Below, one piece after another: positions 34,800 through 45,974 of a stretch of DNA of 64,000 nucleotides. Source of the stretch: Nematopogon swammerdamellus (taxonomy: Eukaryota > Arthropoda > Insecta > Lepidoptera > Adelidae); assembly GCA_946902875.1 (NCBI GenBank), contig OX336338.1:12639971-12703970 (forward strand), in the 5' to 3' direction. Every line of letters begins with the position of its first letter. The stretch's first letter is position 1. Both the position numbers and the translations under genes were made by a program. Under the pieces are notes generated by a model, which worked only from the letters and a program-made list of their open reading frames with translations, was not told the DNA's origin and did no database searches.

Positions 34800-35010
34800 T
34801 CCTTCTTACCGGGTTTCTACCGTCAGACTGAATGATAGGTCGGCCGAAGCGGCTATGTAAACATAGTTCGTATTTTCCGTCCTATTCAGTGTAATCGGCA
34901 TGACGAAAGGCAAACACTGACATGGCACCTAGATCACTAATGTATTATAAGGTATCAAGGTTATTTGTAGGTGGTGTAGTCAACCATGTCGGTATCCATA
35001 AAATAAACCT
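34800..35010 (+). mobile_element. SINE body and tail, head missing
   Basis: Begins at CTTCTTACCGGG and follows the family order (GACTGAATGATAGGTCGG, TTTTCCGTCC, GACATGGCACCTAG, TGTAGGTGGTGTAG) to an A-rich tail. Confidence 0.7.
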
Positions 35011-35164
35011 AGAAGAGTGAATACATATTTGAGTGCCTTATGCAATACAGTCAAATTCGTGGAGTAGGTATAGGTACCTATTTCTTTCTATGGCATACCC
35101 CTCTACCGAGGTCGGCGATTTTTCACGCCGCCGCGCCGCCGCCGCCGCCGGCCCAACTTCTTAC

Positions 35165-35715
35165 ACTCAATAAAGCACAAGTAAGACCGGTGATGGAATA
35201 TTGCAGTCATCTTTGGGAGGGTTCCCCTGAGTACCTTGTTTCAGCCCTAGATTCTATTCAGCGACGAGCCATTCGCCTCATTGGTGACTCTATTGACCTT
35301 CAACCTCTAAAGCACAGTCGTATCGTTGGGTCATTGAGCCTGAGCCTGTTTTATCGGTACTACTATGGCCGCTGCTCTGACGAAATTGCTTCCCTTATCA
35401 CTCCTCCTCCTGTTCGCCTTCGCCAAACCCGCCATACTCTCGCGGAACCCCCCATTTGTAGTAGACAGAAGAGTTCTTCGAATTGCACGATTCTCTAAAT
35501 CGTTATTATACCGCACTGTCAAGGTGTGGAATGGGTTTCCGGGGAATATCTTTCCCCACTCCTCCAATCCACGGATCTTCAAATCGCGGGTTAATAGCCT
35601 TCCATTAGTCCACCTCCAATCCGGACTGGCGACTCCTCGGGGATGAAATTGGCTGCGCCTGAGGCCTCGACCTCGAGCACAGCCACCTAGTTCAGAAGCA
35701 ATAAAAAAAAAGCCG
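35165..35715 (+). pseudogene. LINE reverse-transcriptase C-terminus (family B), second copy
   Basis: Close sister of 13447-13992, reading MEYCSHLWEGSPEYLVSALD, SIQRRAIRLIGD and GNIFPHSSNPRIFKSRVNS, but with two frame changes and a few deletions. An A-run closes it at about 35710. The GC-rich CCGCCG stretch at 35125-35155 just before it is not part of the sister copy. Confidence 0.85.
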
Positions 35716-35998
35716 CTAATTAAGAATGTTTTAAATTTAATCCCTTTCCACGCGTTCCAGATCTGAATAGACTAGAATGTCTACCTAAAGATCGAATAAC
35801 ATTTTTGACTTTTCGGAATGTTTCTCTACTCACATCGAAATTCCCAACAAGCCCCCCCACCCTCCTTTCATCATACCCCCTAACTACGACACTTGCCGAG
35901 ATCAATCATGGCAACGAGTGATGCGTGCTAATGTAAAGCTTTATAAATAGAAAAGATATCATTACGGCAGATTAATCTAGCACATTGTGTGTACCAGG

Positions 35999-36136
35999 AT
36001 GAACCGCCTTCAGAAGATCGACTGGGGCCGGAAGAAGAAGGATTCCTTCAACCTGTTCACGAAGCTCATCAGGACCAAGGATCCTTCGGCTCACGTCGAC
36101 GTCCCCAATGCGGTGGGCCAGCGCTCGCGACTTTCG
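35999..36136 (+). CDS. SLC7A14/CAT-type amino-acid transporter, first coding exon
   Basis: The ATG follows one base after an acceptor (GTGTGTACCAG). The exon codes 46 residues of a basic, cytosolic N-terminus (MNRLQKIDWGRKKKDSF, FTKLIRTK, GQRSRLS) and ends in phase 0 at TCG|GTCAGT. The RTK segment about 20 residues before the conserved TMDL-SLGVGSC stretch matches the layout of SLC7A14-like proteins. Exon 2 (51224) and exon 3 (53108) follow after 15 kb and 1.7 kb introns. The family transports cationic amino acids or, for the A14 branch, acts in intracellular membranes; substrate specificity is not readable here. Only the first 140 residues lie in the window. Confidence 0.85.
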
Positions 36137-36344
36137 GTCAGTACCTACATATTTATTTCCATGTAGGTGCACAGTGCTATTTGCATCTATTTGCAATGTT
36201 TTTGTCTAATGATACATTATCATTGCAATGCCACACTCATATTGTAATGAGTTTCTACAGATGTGAAAAATACCAATGTTTTAACCATCTCGTAGTTACT
36301 TGATCAAATCGATTCAAATAAAATAGGTAGGTATTATCTGCTAT

Positions 36345-37125
36345 TTTAGGGTCCCGCACCTCAAAAGAGGAAAAAACGGAACCCTTATAGGATCACTTCG
36401 TTGTCCGTCTGTCTGTCTGTCTGTTTGTCAAGACCATTTTTCTCAGGAACGGGTAGAGGTATCACGTTGAAATTAATATCAAATACTAAGGTTGACGTTT
36501 CCTCGGAGGTGTAAAAAATTTAGGCTTCTAAGTCAACACAGTCACATGATACGGCCATTTATGTCACATGTTTTGCTACTGGCAAATTAAATCAAAACCT
36601 ATAGATAGAATGCTTCCTGTTAACCTAGAATTACGAAAGGTTTGTTTGTTTTGTATGTCAAAACCCTTTTTCTCGAGAAGGGATCAAGATATCAAATTAA
36701 AATTAATATGAAAACGATCCCTTTGAGGTGTAGAAAATGAAAGCTTCTAAATCAACGCACCCAAAAAAGTACGGCCATTTATGTCAAATGTTGATACTCG
36801 CAAACTCACTCAAATCAAATCAAAACCTATAGGGTACTTCCAGTTAACGTAGAGTAATTAAATTTGGCAATAGCAAGGTCTCACAGCAAGTAAAGGAAAA
36901 CATCCGAAAATTGTAAACTTGTAGTTGTGTCACATAAGCAATATATTTTTTATATTTCAACTAAACGAAAGCCTGACATTCTAACCATTGCTGTAGTTTT
37001 TATTTAGGCGTTTCGTGAGTTTCCAAAACAAAATTATTTTTGTACACACATAATACAAATATATTGTGTGATGGTACGGAATCCTCGGTGCGCGAGTCCA
37101 ACTCGCACTTGGCGGCTATTATGTG
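36345..37125 (-). repeat. Interspersed repeat family C, reverse copy
   Basis: Starts with the reverse complement of GAGGTGCGGGACCC and a CTGT run, and ends at CGAGTCCAACTCGCACTTGG. It carries internal partial duplication of the GGCCATTTATGTCA block (36550 and 36775). Located in transporter intron 1. Confidence 0.65.
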
Positions 37126-39589
37126 TTCTTATTCCCGAAAGCATACCTAAGTCGCTAGCTCATATAGTTAGGTAGTGCGTAATTAGTGAATTACTTTACA
37201 TGATACCACTGCTCTATAGGGATAGAACAAATTGCAACAAGTTCGAGTGCAGTTTTACTGCCATATGAATGATCAATAAAGAATATTTTTTTCTCTCGAA
37301 GATTTTGTCAACAAATATATTATATCGATATATGTACACTATTGATTTAAATTAAAAGATTCCTACTGTTCAACACATCAAGGATCATAAACCATTAATT
37401 TTGCACTGGCGTTATATTTACTTAAATTTAGTTTTATTGCCTAAGAGGGTTTTTATGAAATTAGTAGCATTAATTTTGTTTTCTAGGGGGTTACCTTTCA
37501 GGGAGTTAATCTGTGTCAAAAACTAAGTGGATTCCAAAAAATTACGGCGGGGAAGTGCGAAAAATAAATTGCGAAAAAAAAAATTATTGATAACGCATGG
37601 AGTGGTTAGGCATTTTCGAAGATACCTGAAAAATATTATGAAGTATCTATCTTTAATTTACCTACGCATTTGAAATTATGTCTTTCATATTGGGCATTAA
37701 CTAAATTGTTCAATCTTTTGTTTTTTTTACATATGTGTTTTGTTTGTTATAAAAACTAAGATAACATTGATCTCACAATAATGTTTTCCTGTCGAACATA
37801 AAATCATTGGCTGAAGGAATATCATTTATAATTTAAAGTTTTAAAGCCCTTTCATTTCTACGAAGCACTTCGATATAGAATGCTCCAGGATAGGATAATT
37901 AGGTTAAAATAAGGCTTTATTTTGTGAAATTGTCGTATATTTCCGAGAAATATGAAGTCAGCGGCGGCTCTGTCCTCGGACGCGATCAACGTTCAATATT
38001 GTCTGTGTTCCGAAGCGAACAGAAGGAGAGCGGAGACTGGTGGACGAAGTTACTTCAGAACATTAGAGGTAGCAGCTCAATGATTCCGATTCAGGTGATT
38101 CAGATATTTATTTTGCTATAATATTTCATTGCCACATAATAAAAAAAATATTCAGTATGGTTCGTCATCGTTTTAGTTATGTCCCGTTCAGCAATGCGAT
38201 CTAATGATCTTTTTTTAAATATAACTTACATGCTAAACTAACTTAACTTAACGTAAAATACTACATCTAAGCAAAATATAAATATTATCAGTAAAAAAAT
38301 AAGACAATAAAATACAAAGAATGTAGAGTTCAGTCAAGTCAATCATAAAAGTTAAAATACTCGTACATATTATAAATGATTCATTTGAAGGACCTGTATA
38401 GTCAGCAATCATTTTACGTACATATTTAGAATAGGAAATAATTATTAAACTTTTTATAAACTCACAAAAAATGGTACCTACATGTTTCATTGTATAAAAA
38501 GTTATTAATATTCGATCTCATGGATATTATAACATTGCGCAAACGAAAAGCATATTCAACACAGAGGTGAATTTTCAACTAAATCTTAATTGTTAGAGCG
38601 AAGTGAATAAAAAATCGGGAAATCGGAACATTGTAATTACAATATTTCAGTAATACGTTTTTGGTTTTTAAAGCGAAGCTTTTTACCACACGTTTGGGAT
38701 GGGGAACTAATTCAGAAAAATTGAAACGTTTCGAAAGTAGGTACGAACGGAAGTTTCAACACTCCTCATTATATTATATTATATTAGCTGGTAGCTGGGC
38801 AGCGTATAGCGAGTCTTTTGAAGTCGAATCATTGTATAAGTTGAAATGAATATCGCATAGATAACGCTATTCTACTGCGCGACTATTATACAGCCATAGG
38901 CATTAAGTACTACCTTCTGTACGATTTTATGTGCAATAAACGTTTTTTGATTTGATTTTCCGTTCAACATTAAATTAATAAGTACATAACGTAGAAAGCT
39001 TTGCTTCTGTCGGGTGTCTCACGACACATCAACTTTTTTTATAGACAGTCGGCACGGGTGGCTTTGCCCAAACCTTAGCTAGCTAACAACGCCGCTCCTC
39101 GCGAAACCACGCTCAGAGAGGTGTCATGCCATTTTCGCCAGGACACAGGAACGATTTCGAAAAGCGATGCGCCATAAGAAGTTGGGTATCAACAACATAT
39201 GGATGTTCCGAGCGACTCCGACGGGTGTGGCGGATACAGATCGGGGCAGTATGGATTAGGGAAGCCAATTCATCGGAGCAACGGCCACCTGTAAAACATA
39301 ACTAACCAAAATCCTACCTATAAAACAGACTAAGGTACACCTAGAGAGGATATTAAACGAAACTTCTGGGAAAAATAATCACAAGTTCGTCATGATCGCC
39401 TCGGCTCGGTGTTGCTATACTCGACGGACGTATTAGGATCGGTTCCCGTAAGCTCCCTATAGGCATCTCGAGTCGGCAGGAACTTTAATACCGATAGACC
39501 TATTTTCTGCCACTCAGCTGTAAATAAAAGTAGATAAATAGCAGTAAATAAATAAATGTCGACGTAACGAGCGAGGGGTAATAATATTA
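37126..39589. other. Intron 1 sequence of the transporter; LINE tail and one possible exon
   Basis: 37210-37290 is a LINE 3' tail like 3690-3815. A GC-richer stretch at 37945-38072 has an open frame (GGSVLGRDQRSILSVF, then GDWWTKLLQNIRG) ending at GAG|GTAGCA, but no convincing acceptor or family match. The rest is AT-rich with no gene I can support. Confidence 0.35.
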
Positions 39590-39700
39590 CCAGTACTTAC
39601 TACTGACATGGCTACTAGTTCACCCGGTGTTATGGGCTGACATCACAGATGTTGTAGGTGATGTAGCCACTAGCCAACCATTTCAGGTTTCATAAAAAAA
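39590..39700 (+). mobile_element. SINE tail fragment
   Basis: ACTGACATGGCTACTAGTTC, then GTTATGGGCTGACATCACAG and TGTAGGTGATGTAGCC with an A-run. Head and body are missing. Confidence 0.65.
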
Positions 39701-39852
39701 AAATCTTAGGTAAGTACCGTAACGCAGAAGAAATCCCTTCCGTTTCATATAGGTAACTACATATACATATTTTTCGACTTCTTCTATTAATCATTTTGCC
39801 TTATGTAAGTTAAATAGAAATCTAAATATAATATTATGAAACCTTTGAATGC

Positions 39853-40680
39853 CTTCCGGCCGCGTACGTAACTGAGTTTCGTAACTGGTTGCGGTAGAAG
39901 AATGTTTATTCTTTTTTCGAAACTGGTTACAAAGCGAGAATTTAATAATTGCTTCGTAACTGACTTCAATAAGTGAATATTTTTATTATTTTTTGGAAAA
40001 CAAATACAGAGTGAGAATCTGTTTTATTCAAATAAAATAAAATGTTTAGATTTCAAATTAAGTACACTTAATTTCCGTACGTATTTTTTATTAGGGTTTA
40101 AAATAACTGCTTATTTTTCTACTAAACAACATTAAAATTTTATGATATATTTTTAACCAATCCTAAAAACACAACCTACACTAAAATTAAAAATAAAATG
40201 GTGAAATAATTTTCAGGCAATACCCAACCGAAATTTCATTTTTGTTTAATTCTTGTATCGTAAATCTAATTTCATCATCGATCTCAATATAATTTTTGCT
40301 CTTTTTTTTAAAATAAGTCGTCTACTATAATCTCTTTTTTTACTATGTCGAGGACATGAGCAAGAGTTGGCTTTCTACGTCCTATATACCTGTTTATTTT
40401 CGCGTGCCAGCCCTCAAAATTATTAGTCGTTCGAATCATTTCTCTTTCGCAGCAGCATGTTTTTATAAATTCATCTCTCCTGAACCACTGTTTTTTTTAA
40501 ATATTGATTAAATTTTTCTACGTCATCACCTTTCAGACTTTTACGTATAAAATTCCTCAACCGAAATCAGTTACCAACGAAGAATAAATATTATTCTACC
40601 GAAACCAGTTACCAACGAAGAATAAATATTCCTCTACCGCAACCAGTTACGAAACTCAGTTACGTACGCGGCCGGAAGGT
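39853..40680 (-). mobile_element. MULE-like DNA transposon with decayed transposase
   Basis: Terminal inverted repeats of about 48 bp begin CCTTCCGGCCGCGTACGTAA. The 8-bp sequence TTTGAATG directly flanks both ends, so the insertion boundaries are clear. Subterminal AACTGGTT / GAATAAATATT motifs repeat inside. On the reverse strand, about 40560-40290, a frame reads QWFRRDEFIKTCCCEREMI, NNFEGWHAKINRYIGRR and PTLAHVLDIVKKE. The NN-EGWH block followed by R-PTL is typical of the C-terminal part of MULE-type transposases. An A-run frameshift and stops break it, and the catalytic DDE part is absent. Confidence 0.75.
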
Positions 40681-41299
40681 TTGAATGTTTTACAGAACTC
40701 AATCCCAAATGTTCTTGATAGGTCATAGGTACATATTTTTCTTTTATCTATGAATTACAAAATTTATTTTCGTAAAGTTTCACTTGATTTATAAATCTTG
40801 ATATAGATAATACATTAAACTTGGACAAGTCCGATATAATTAAATTCATAAGGAGCTCCAGTTTATCGGTATGATGAAAGTTGATTTTCTATCTTATAGC
40901 AATTATGAGCCGTGGTCTTAAATGTAAAAATGTCAGCAATGATTAATTGTTAGTCCACAGGCTCGCGGGTCTGAAAATGCGAACTATCGACAGGGCCGTT
41001 TCGATTCGACCATCACTCAGTCTGTGAGGCCGACTCCCTTGTTTGATGGATGAGTAAACACTGAAATTGAGGGCAGGATCAACGCGGGACCGATTTCCTA
41101 AAATACTGTAAGGTCTGCTAGAGTGGAAAGGCGAATTGATCCCAACCACAAACACTTAGAAATAAAATATTGTCGTCGGAAAGGACTTTACGAGTTCAAA
41201 TTAAATTGTTTTTATCTGAACAACGGCTTTAGGTTTATGGAGCCGCGGTCAATATACCTAACTGGAATGGGCCGATATCTCGGCTAGCCCCCCGAGTAG

Positions 41300-41640
41300 G
41301 GATATATCCAGAAAAATCACAAATTTGAAGATCGACCATCGAAGTTCTTCTGCGGGGACAGAGCACATGATTCGACCAGGCAATATCACCTCCAAAAAGG
41401 TAGTTGCCATACCGGAGACTTCCCTTAGGACTGCTGGCTATACGCAACAGCCGAGGTTGCTGTGCGGCCAAGTACGGTTGCATCCAGTACCTACGGTTGT
41501 ACCAAAGAGTTTGTATTACGTCGCTGCGCGACGTAATACAAACTCTTTGGGTTGTACTTACTCAGTCATCAGAAGGGACGCCCAGATCGCTCGGCCACCC
41601 GCCGCTTTTTAACCCCCGATACAGAAGGTGTGTTATACAT
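41300..41640 (+). repeat. Interspersed repeat (partner of 2165-2450) containing a perfect palindrome
   Basis: It shares CCATACCGGAGACTTCCCT and flanking blocks with 2165-2450. At 41502-41550 an inserted palindrome has exact 23-bp arms and a 3-base loop (core GTATTACGTCGC), placed inside the shared GTACCAA region. Confidence 0.65.
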
Positions 41641-42029
41641 AAGTTTGATTAAAGTAAAAAGTAAAGTTTGTTAAAAAAAACTAAAATTTTAGTTAACTTT
41701 TACTTAATTAAATATCTGACACCCTGCGCCATAATCAAATATAAAAAAATGTGTAATTGCGGTTCATGAGTCTTCATCTAAAATAAAAAGAATGGTGAAG
41801 GACGAGTCGCGCCGCACACAAGAGATTTCCCTACCATAACAGTTAATCTGTAACTTCTTTTTTTTTTAATCAACACTAGCTAAATTTATTTTTGATTAAC
41901 ACTTAATTAACTACGTGAGACGAGCTATTTGTTTTGTGTGTTTATTTTTAATTTACTTCAATTTCATTTCTCTTCTTCACACTTAATTTTACTTAGGTAG
42001 GATTTTCAATTCCGAAAAAATAATTATGC

Positions 42030-42140
42030 ACACCTGAGTTTCAAACTTACGACCATTCGCATAAGGGGCCGGTGCCACTAGGTTATCCAATATTACATTC
42101 TAGCGTACCTACTGCGCTAACCGCCATCAGTCACCAAGAT
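42030..42140 (-). mobile_element. tRNA-derived SINE head
   Basis: On the reverse strand, TGGCGGTTAGCGCAGTAGG resembles a tRNA A box and GTAAGTTTGAAACTC a B box, about 60 bases apart. The arms do not fold into a complete tRNA and there is no discriminator or CCA context, so it is a tRNA-derived element rather than a tRNA gene. Confidence 0.45.
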
Positions 42141-42469
42141 CGCGCTGCTTGGTCAGCTGAGTAATGTTTCTTACAATACCTTCATTCTCATTTACGAGTA
42201 CCAATTCATAAAACTTAAAACCGCTGTCAACTCATCCAGAAAATGAATATATTATCATAAAATATTTGTGTACAAAAATTCATTACAGAGATATATTTAT
42301 CAACATGCGTGCAATTATATGTAGCCAAAATAAATTTTATGACAACGCAGACCTATTCTTTTGACTATCTAACGTAGAACTAGTTCATTACTAAGGCAAT
42401 CTCGCAAAGTGGCGAGCCTACACTCTGCCTTTACCTTTCCTCGATCGCGAGTCGCGACCCCGCGGACCC

Positions 42470-42491
42470 CCCCCCCCCCCCCCCCCCCCCC
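42470..42491. repeat. Poly-C run
   Basis: A C homopolymer of about 22 bases. Length in the assembly is probably unreliable. Confidence 0.9.
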
Positions 42492-42615
42492 TAGCTAAGT
42501 AAAGCAAATTTATCTCCACTGAAACAGGAATATCGTTTTTAAGACTGACATCGTGCACGACTGCCTCAGTAAAATCGTAACCAAAATAGCATTTAACTTC
42601 ATTGAACTAAGCAAT

Positions 42616-43176
42616 TATAGGAAATGTCTTTATTAAAACATAATTACCGCCTCTATAAGCAGTTTGCCCAACTGCTTCACCAGCTCTTTGGCGTCACCAA
42701 TTATTATACGTCCGTGTCTATATGCCTCTGCTTTAATCAGGGATGTTTTGAGAGACTCCAAACTTTGCTGAGGTTTAGCGCAGCGGACTTTCTCCTCCAA
42801 ATGTTGCCATTTTTGTAATCCAACGAATTCAAGTCTGGGCTGGATGAGGGCCATTCTTCGTGTCTGATCAAGTCGATTCCATGGGCGGTCAGCGAATATT
42901 GCGTGCTTGCGGCCCTATGAGCTGGCGCAGAATCTTATTTGTGTACCCAGTGTATGTTTTCTCTCGTAGTCCCAGGTATTCATTTAATACTCTTTTAACG
43001 GTAACCGTATCTCTAGAGCTAACAATTTTTGCTTGCGCACGGGATTTCGTTGGATTCGGGCCCTCTCTGCCTTGATGACCGCCGTTGTCCTAACTGTACG
43101 AGGCCGGCCGCTCCTCTTGCGATTATCGAAGTTCGAATCTTCACTGAATCGTTTGATTGTAAGTACGAAAAATCTG
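42616..43176 (-). pseudogene. Tc1/mariner-family transposase, internally deleted
   Basis: The reverse strand encodes the N-terminal helix-turn-helix part (KRFSEDSNFDNRKRSGRPRT, VIKAERARIQRNPVRKQKLL) and then jumps to the C-terminal part (KWQHLEEKV, AKPQQSLESLKTSLIKAEA). The middle region, with the catalytic acidic residues, is missing or scrambled, and stops and frameshifts occur. A foldback MITE at 43177-43389 interrupts the 5' side. Confidence 0.75.
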
Positions 43177-43389
43177 TTTAAAAAAACATTTAACCGACTT
43201 CTAAAACAACTACTGAGAACTAAAATAAAAATTATTAAATAGGTAATTGAGTTGAGGGCGGTACAAAAGCACACCAGAAAATTGGTAAATGAAGCCCTTT
43301 TGTGCTTTTGTACCGGCTTCAACTCAACTATTTAATAATTTTTAGTTCTAATAGTTGTTTTTTTCAAGTCGGTTCAATGTTTTTTAAAA
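43177..43389. repeat. Foldback MITE inserted in mariner relic
   Basis: The arms pair over about 85 bp: the left includes AACCGACTTCTAAAACAACT and AATTGAGTTGAGGGCGGTAC, the right includes the complements. The loop is about 30 bp. Non-coding. Confidence 0.85.
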
Positions 43390-43562
43390 CATATTTTTCG
43401 TTTTAGTAATATCACATAACATTATAAAAAGAATCACAGAAATCGGTTGTCGTTGATGTTGATGAAACTTGTAGGTACTTTTCCCTAAGTTGAAGTAAAT
43501 ATAAGCAAATAAAAAAGAATGGTCATAATCCAATTAATAGTTTCAGAGAAATAAGTGGACAA

Positions 43563-43565
<3 letters not shown>

Positions 43566-43593
<28 letters not shown>

Positions 43594-43625
43594 AACATAC
43601 ATACAAGCATACACACATACACCTT
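43566..43625. repeat. (ACAT)n microsatellite
   Basis: About 60 bp of ACAT repeats with a few variants. Confidence 0.9.
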
Positions 43626-43894
43626 TAAAATTTTGTATATTTGTTTGGAAGCCCTAATAGATTATCATACCTATGTGAATATATTGCAGTTCCATTAATA
43701 TTACATACATACACACATACGTGTTAAATTGATAAACTCCTTTTTAATATTTTTTTTTATGATTGAAATCGGTTAAAAAGCAAACCTCAGTGTTATTTTA
43801 AAATTTTTGAGAAGTATGAAAATCTCAGTTGGCGGCTGGCGCGTAACCGCAGCGGTTCAACGCAATACCGCGATTCCGTCTTTCAGCGTACCGC

Positions 43895-44000
43895 GATTCC
43901 GTCTTAGAGCGTACGACCGAATGTCCATGGGCGTCGTTAGATACCTTATGGGTGGCTCGTCGCCACATGTCGAGCTTTCTATATCAGAAAAAGCTAAACC
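43895..44000 (+). mobile_element. LINE 3' fragment (family A)
   Basis: GCGTACGACCGAATGTCCAT and GGGCGTCGTTAGA, then GTGGCTCG, match the 3' end of family A; 5' truncated. Confidence 0.6.
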
Positions 44001-45305
44001 ACAATCATAACGTCACACCAATCGATACAGGAATACAATGCCCCAGACTATACCACATTACATAGCAACATCCCAATCATACACTTTACTTATATCGAAC
44101 ATGAAATGAAATGAAGTGAAATGTTTATTTATTTTTCATAAATAGGTAGCTTGTAACATATACAACAGTTGTAACTAATAAATATAGCCGAGACGACCCA
44201 GCATCGCTGATTTTAAGCCCAGCCTCCAGAATATCCTATTTGACAGATGTTTAAAATCTATTTACATTAATAAATATACAGAATTTAATTATAAAATGAA
44301 TAATGAAAAAGGCAAAATAAACAAAATATAAATATGCTTCGTACTGCTATATATAACAAAGTGAAAATGACAAATTAACTATTACTAACGATATTATTAA
44401 ATTAACAAATTAACACACATAGCAATTAGAATACATTTAGAATAAAACGAGACAAATATATATTACAAGATAAACATGAAAATTAAAAAGAAAAGATGAA
44501 TGAAAAATGAATGAATGTGACACAACATAACCTAACCTACACCACAACAAGACCTAAAATTAAAATTAAACACCACAGTAATACCAGCAAGTAAATAACC
44601 AGGAGACAAGAAGATCGCGTAGGTATTTAGAGCTGCTTCTGCAGCTTCAGCAGGTGAGCAAGGTGCCTTTTAAAGGCAATCAAATTATTTCATCACCATA
44701 ACACACCACATTAAGTACACCAAAATTCTTTACATCAAGCTTCACCCTAATACACTATTTACTTTGACGCCTACATCTCAAAATTGCCTTACAAGTAGCT
44801 TCTTCCAGAAAGGACATCGTCTGACCTCATAATATAGTCAGAATTTGATCCCTATAGCTCCAATCTCGTGGCTTGTAACTGAGAAAATATTTACTTTGGT
44901 TGGGCTGAAGTTGAAGCCACTTGAAGCTCGTCGATTAATTCGTCGGCTGTCCTGTCAGTATGTAAAATTCTAGCGCTACAGAAAACCCTTAGATAGGTTT
45001 CTGTGAAACTCAATTCGAAACTATTGTTTTGTAGTTGAAAGTTGGTTGGAAGAAACTTCTTTCCATCTTTCCAACTTTCCATCTTTAAAGTAAAATTAAT
45101 TACACTCTTTTTTTTTGAGTTTAATATATTTCAGGCTTTAACCCGACTGCGCAAAGCAAAAAGAAGAGTAATTTTTTCGAGTGTATGTATGTATGTCTAT
45201 TTCTATGGCACTCGCTGTAACCTAAACTAATTGATGGTTTTTATATGTTAAAATTAAAATGAGATCTTGTTGGATTCGCTTTAATTGTCGAAGTGCTATA
45301 GGCTA
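44001..45305. other. AT-rich intron sequence
   Basis: 44090-44270 resembles a reverse-oriented LINE tail (TGTTTATTTATTTTTCATAA, then AGCTTGTAACATATACAACA). The remainder shows no gene. A 63-codon reverse frame near 44891-45082 has no recognisable domain. Confidence 0.4.
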
Positions 45306-45309
45306 AAAA

Positions 45310-45830
45310 AAGTCGGCAAGTGCGAGTTGGACTCGCGCACCGAGGGTTCCGTATCATCAGCATCACTCAATATATTTGTAGGTATTATGTATGTAAAAAA
45401 CAATTGTTTTGGAAAAACACGAACCGCCTAAATAAACACTACAGCAATGGTTTGACTGTGCGGCATTTGTGAAGTTGAAATATACAAAAATATATTTCTT
45501 ATATTATGTATGACATAACGACATATCTACAATTTTCGAATTTTTTCTTTACTTGTGATGTGAGAGCTTGCTTCTTGCCAAATTTCATTACTTTAGGTCA
45601 ACGGTAAGTACCCTATAGGCTTTGATTTTATTTGAGTGAGTTTGCAAGTATTAAAATTTGTCATAAATAGCCGTATCTTTTGATTATATTGATTTAGAAG
45701 CTTTCATTTTCTATAACTCGAAGGGAGCGCAGACCTTAGTATTTCATATTAATTTAAATTTGATATCTTGACCTGTTCCTGAAAAAAGAGTCTTGACATA
45801 CAAAAGAAGCAATATTTTTTAAACGGTTTT
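45310..45830 (+). repeat. Interspersed repeat family C copy
   Basis: From GTCGGCAAGTGCGAGTTGGA through ACAGCAATGGTTTGACTG and GGCCAAATTTCATT-like blocks to a TTCCTGAAAAAAGAG end. Abuts the element carrying the 130-bp array. Confidence 0.6.
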
Positions 45831-45974
45831 ATTTAGCTTGACTTCGTATATTTGTTTCTATCTTTGTTTCAAATCTTGCGACAACTTTTTCAACTACTTC
45901 TACTGAACCGATTTTTATGAAACTTTGCACACACATTGAGTTCTCGTGACAATACAATATTATGATAATTTCAA

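Noticed and set aside
42030..42140. Complete tRNA gene on the reverse strand
   Set aside because: A and B box-like motifs are present, but stems do not pair and the sequence is diverged; called a tRNA-derived element instead.
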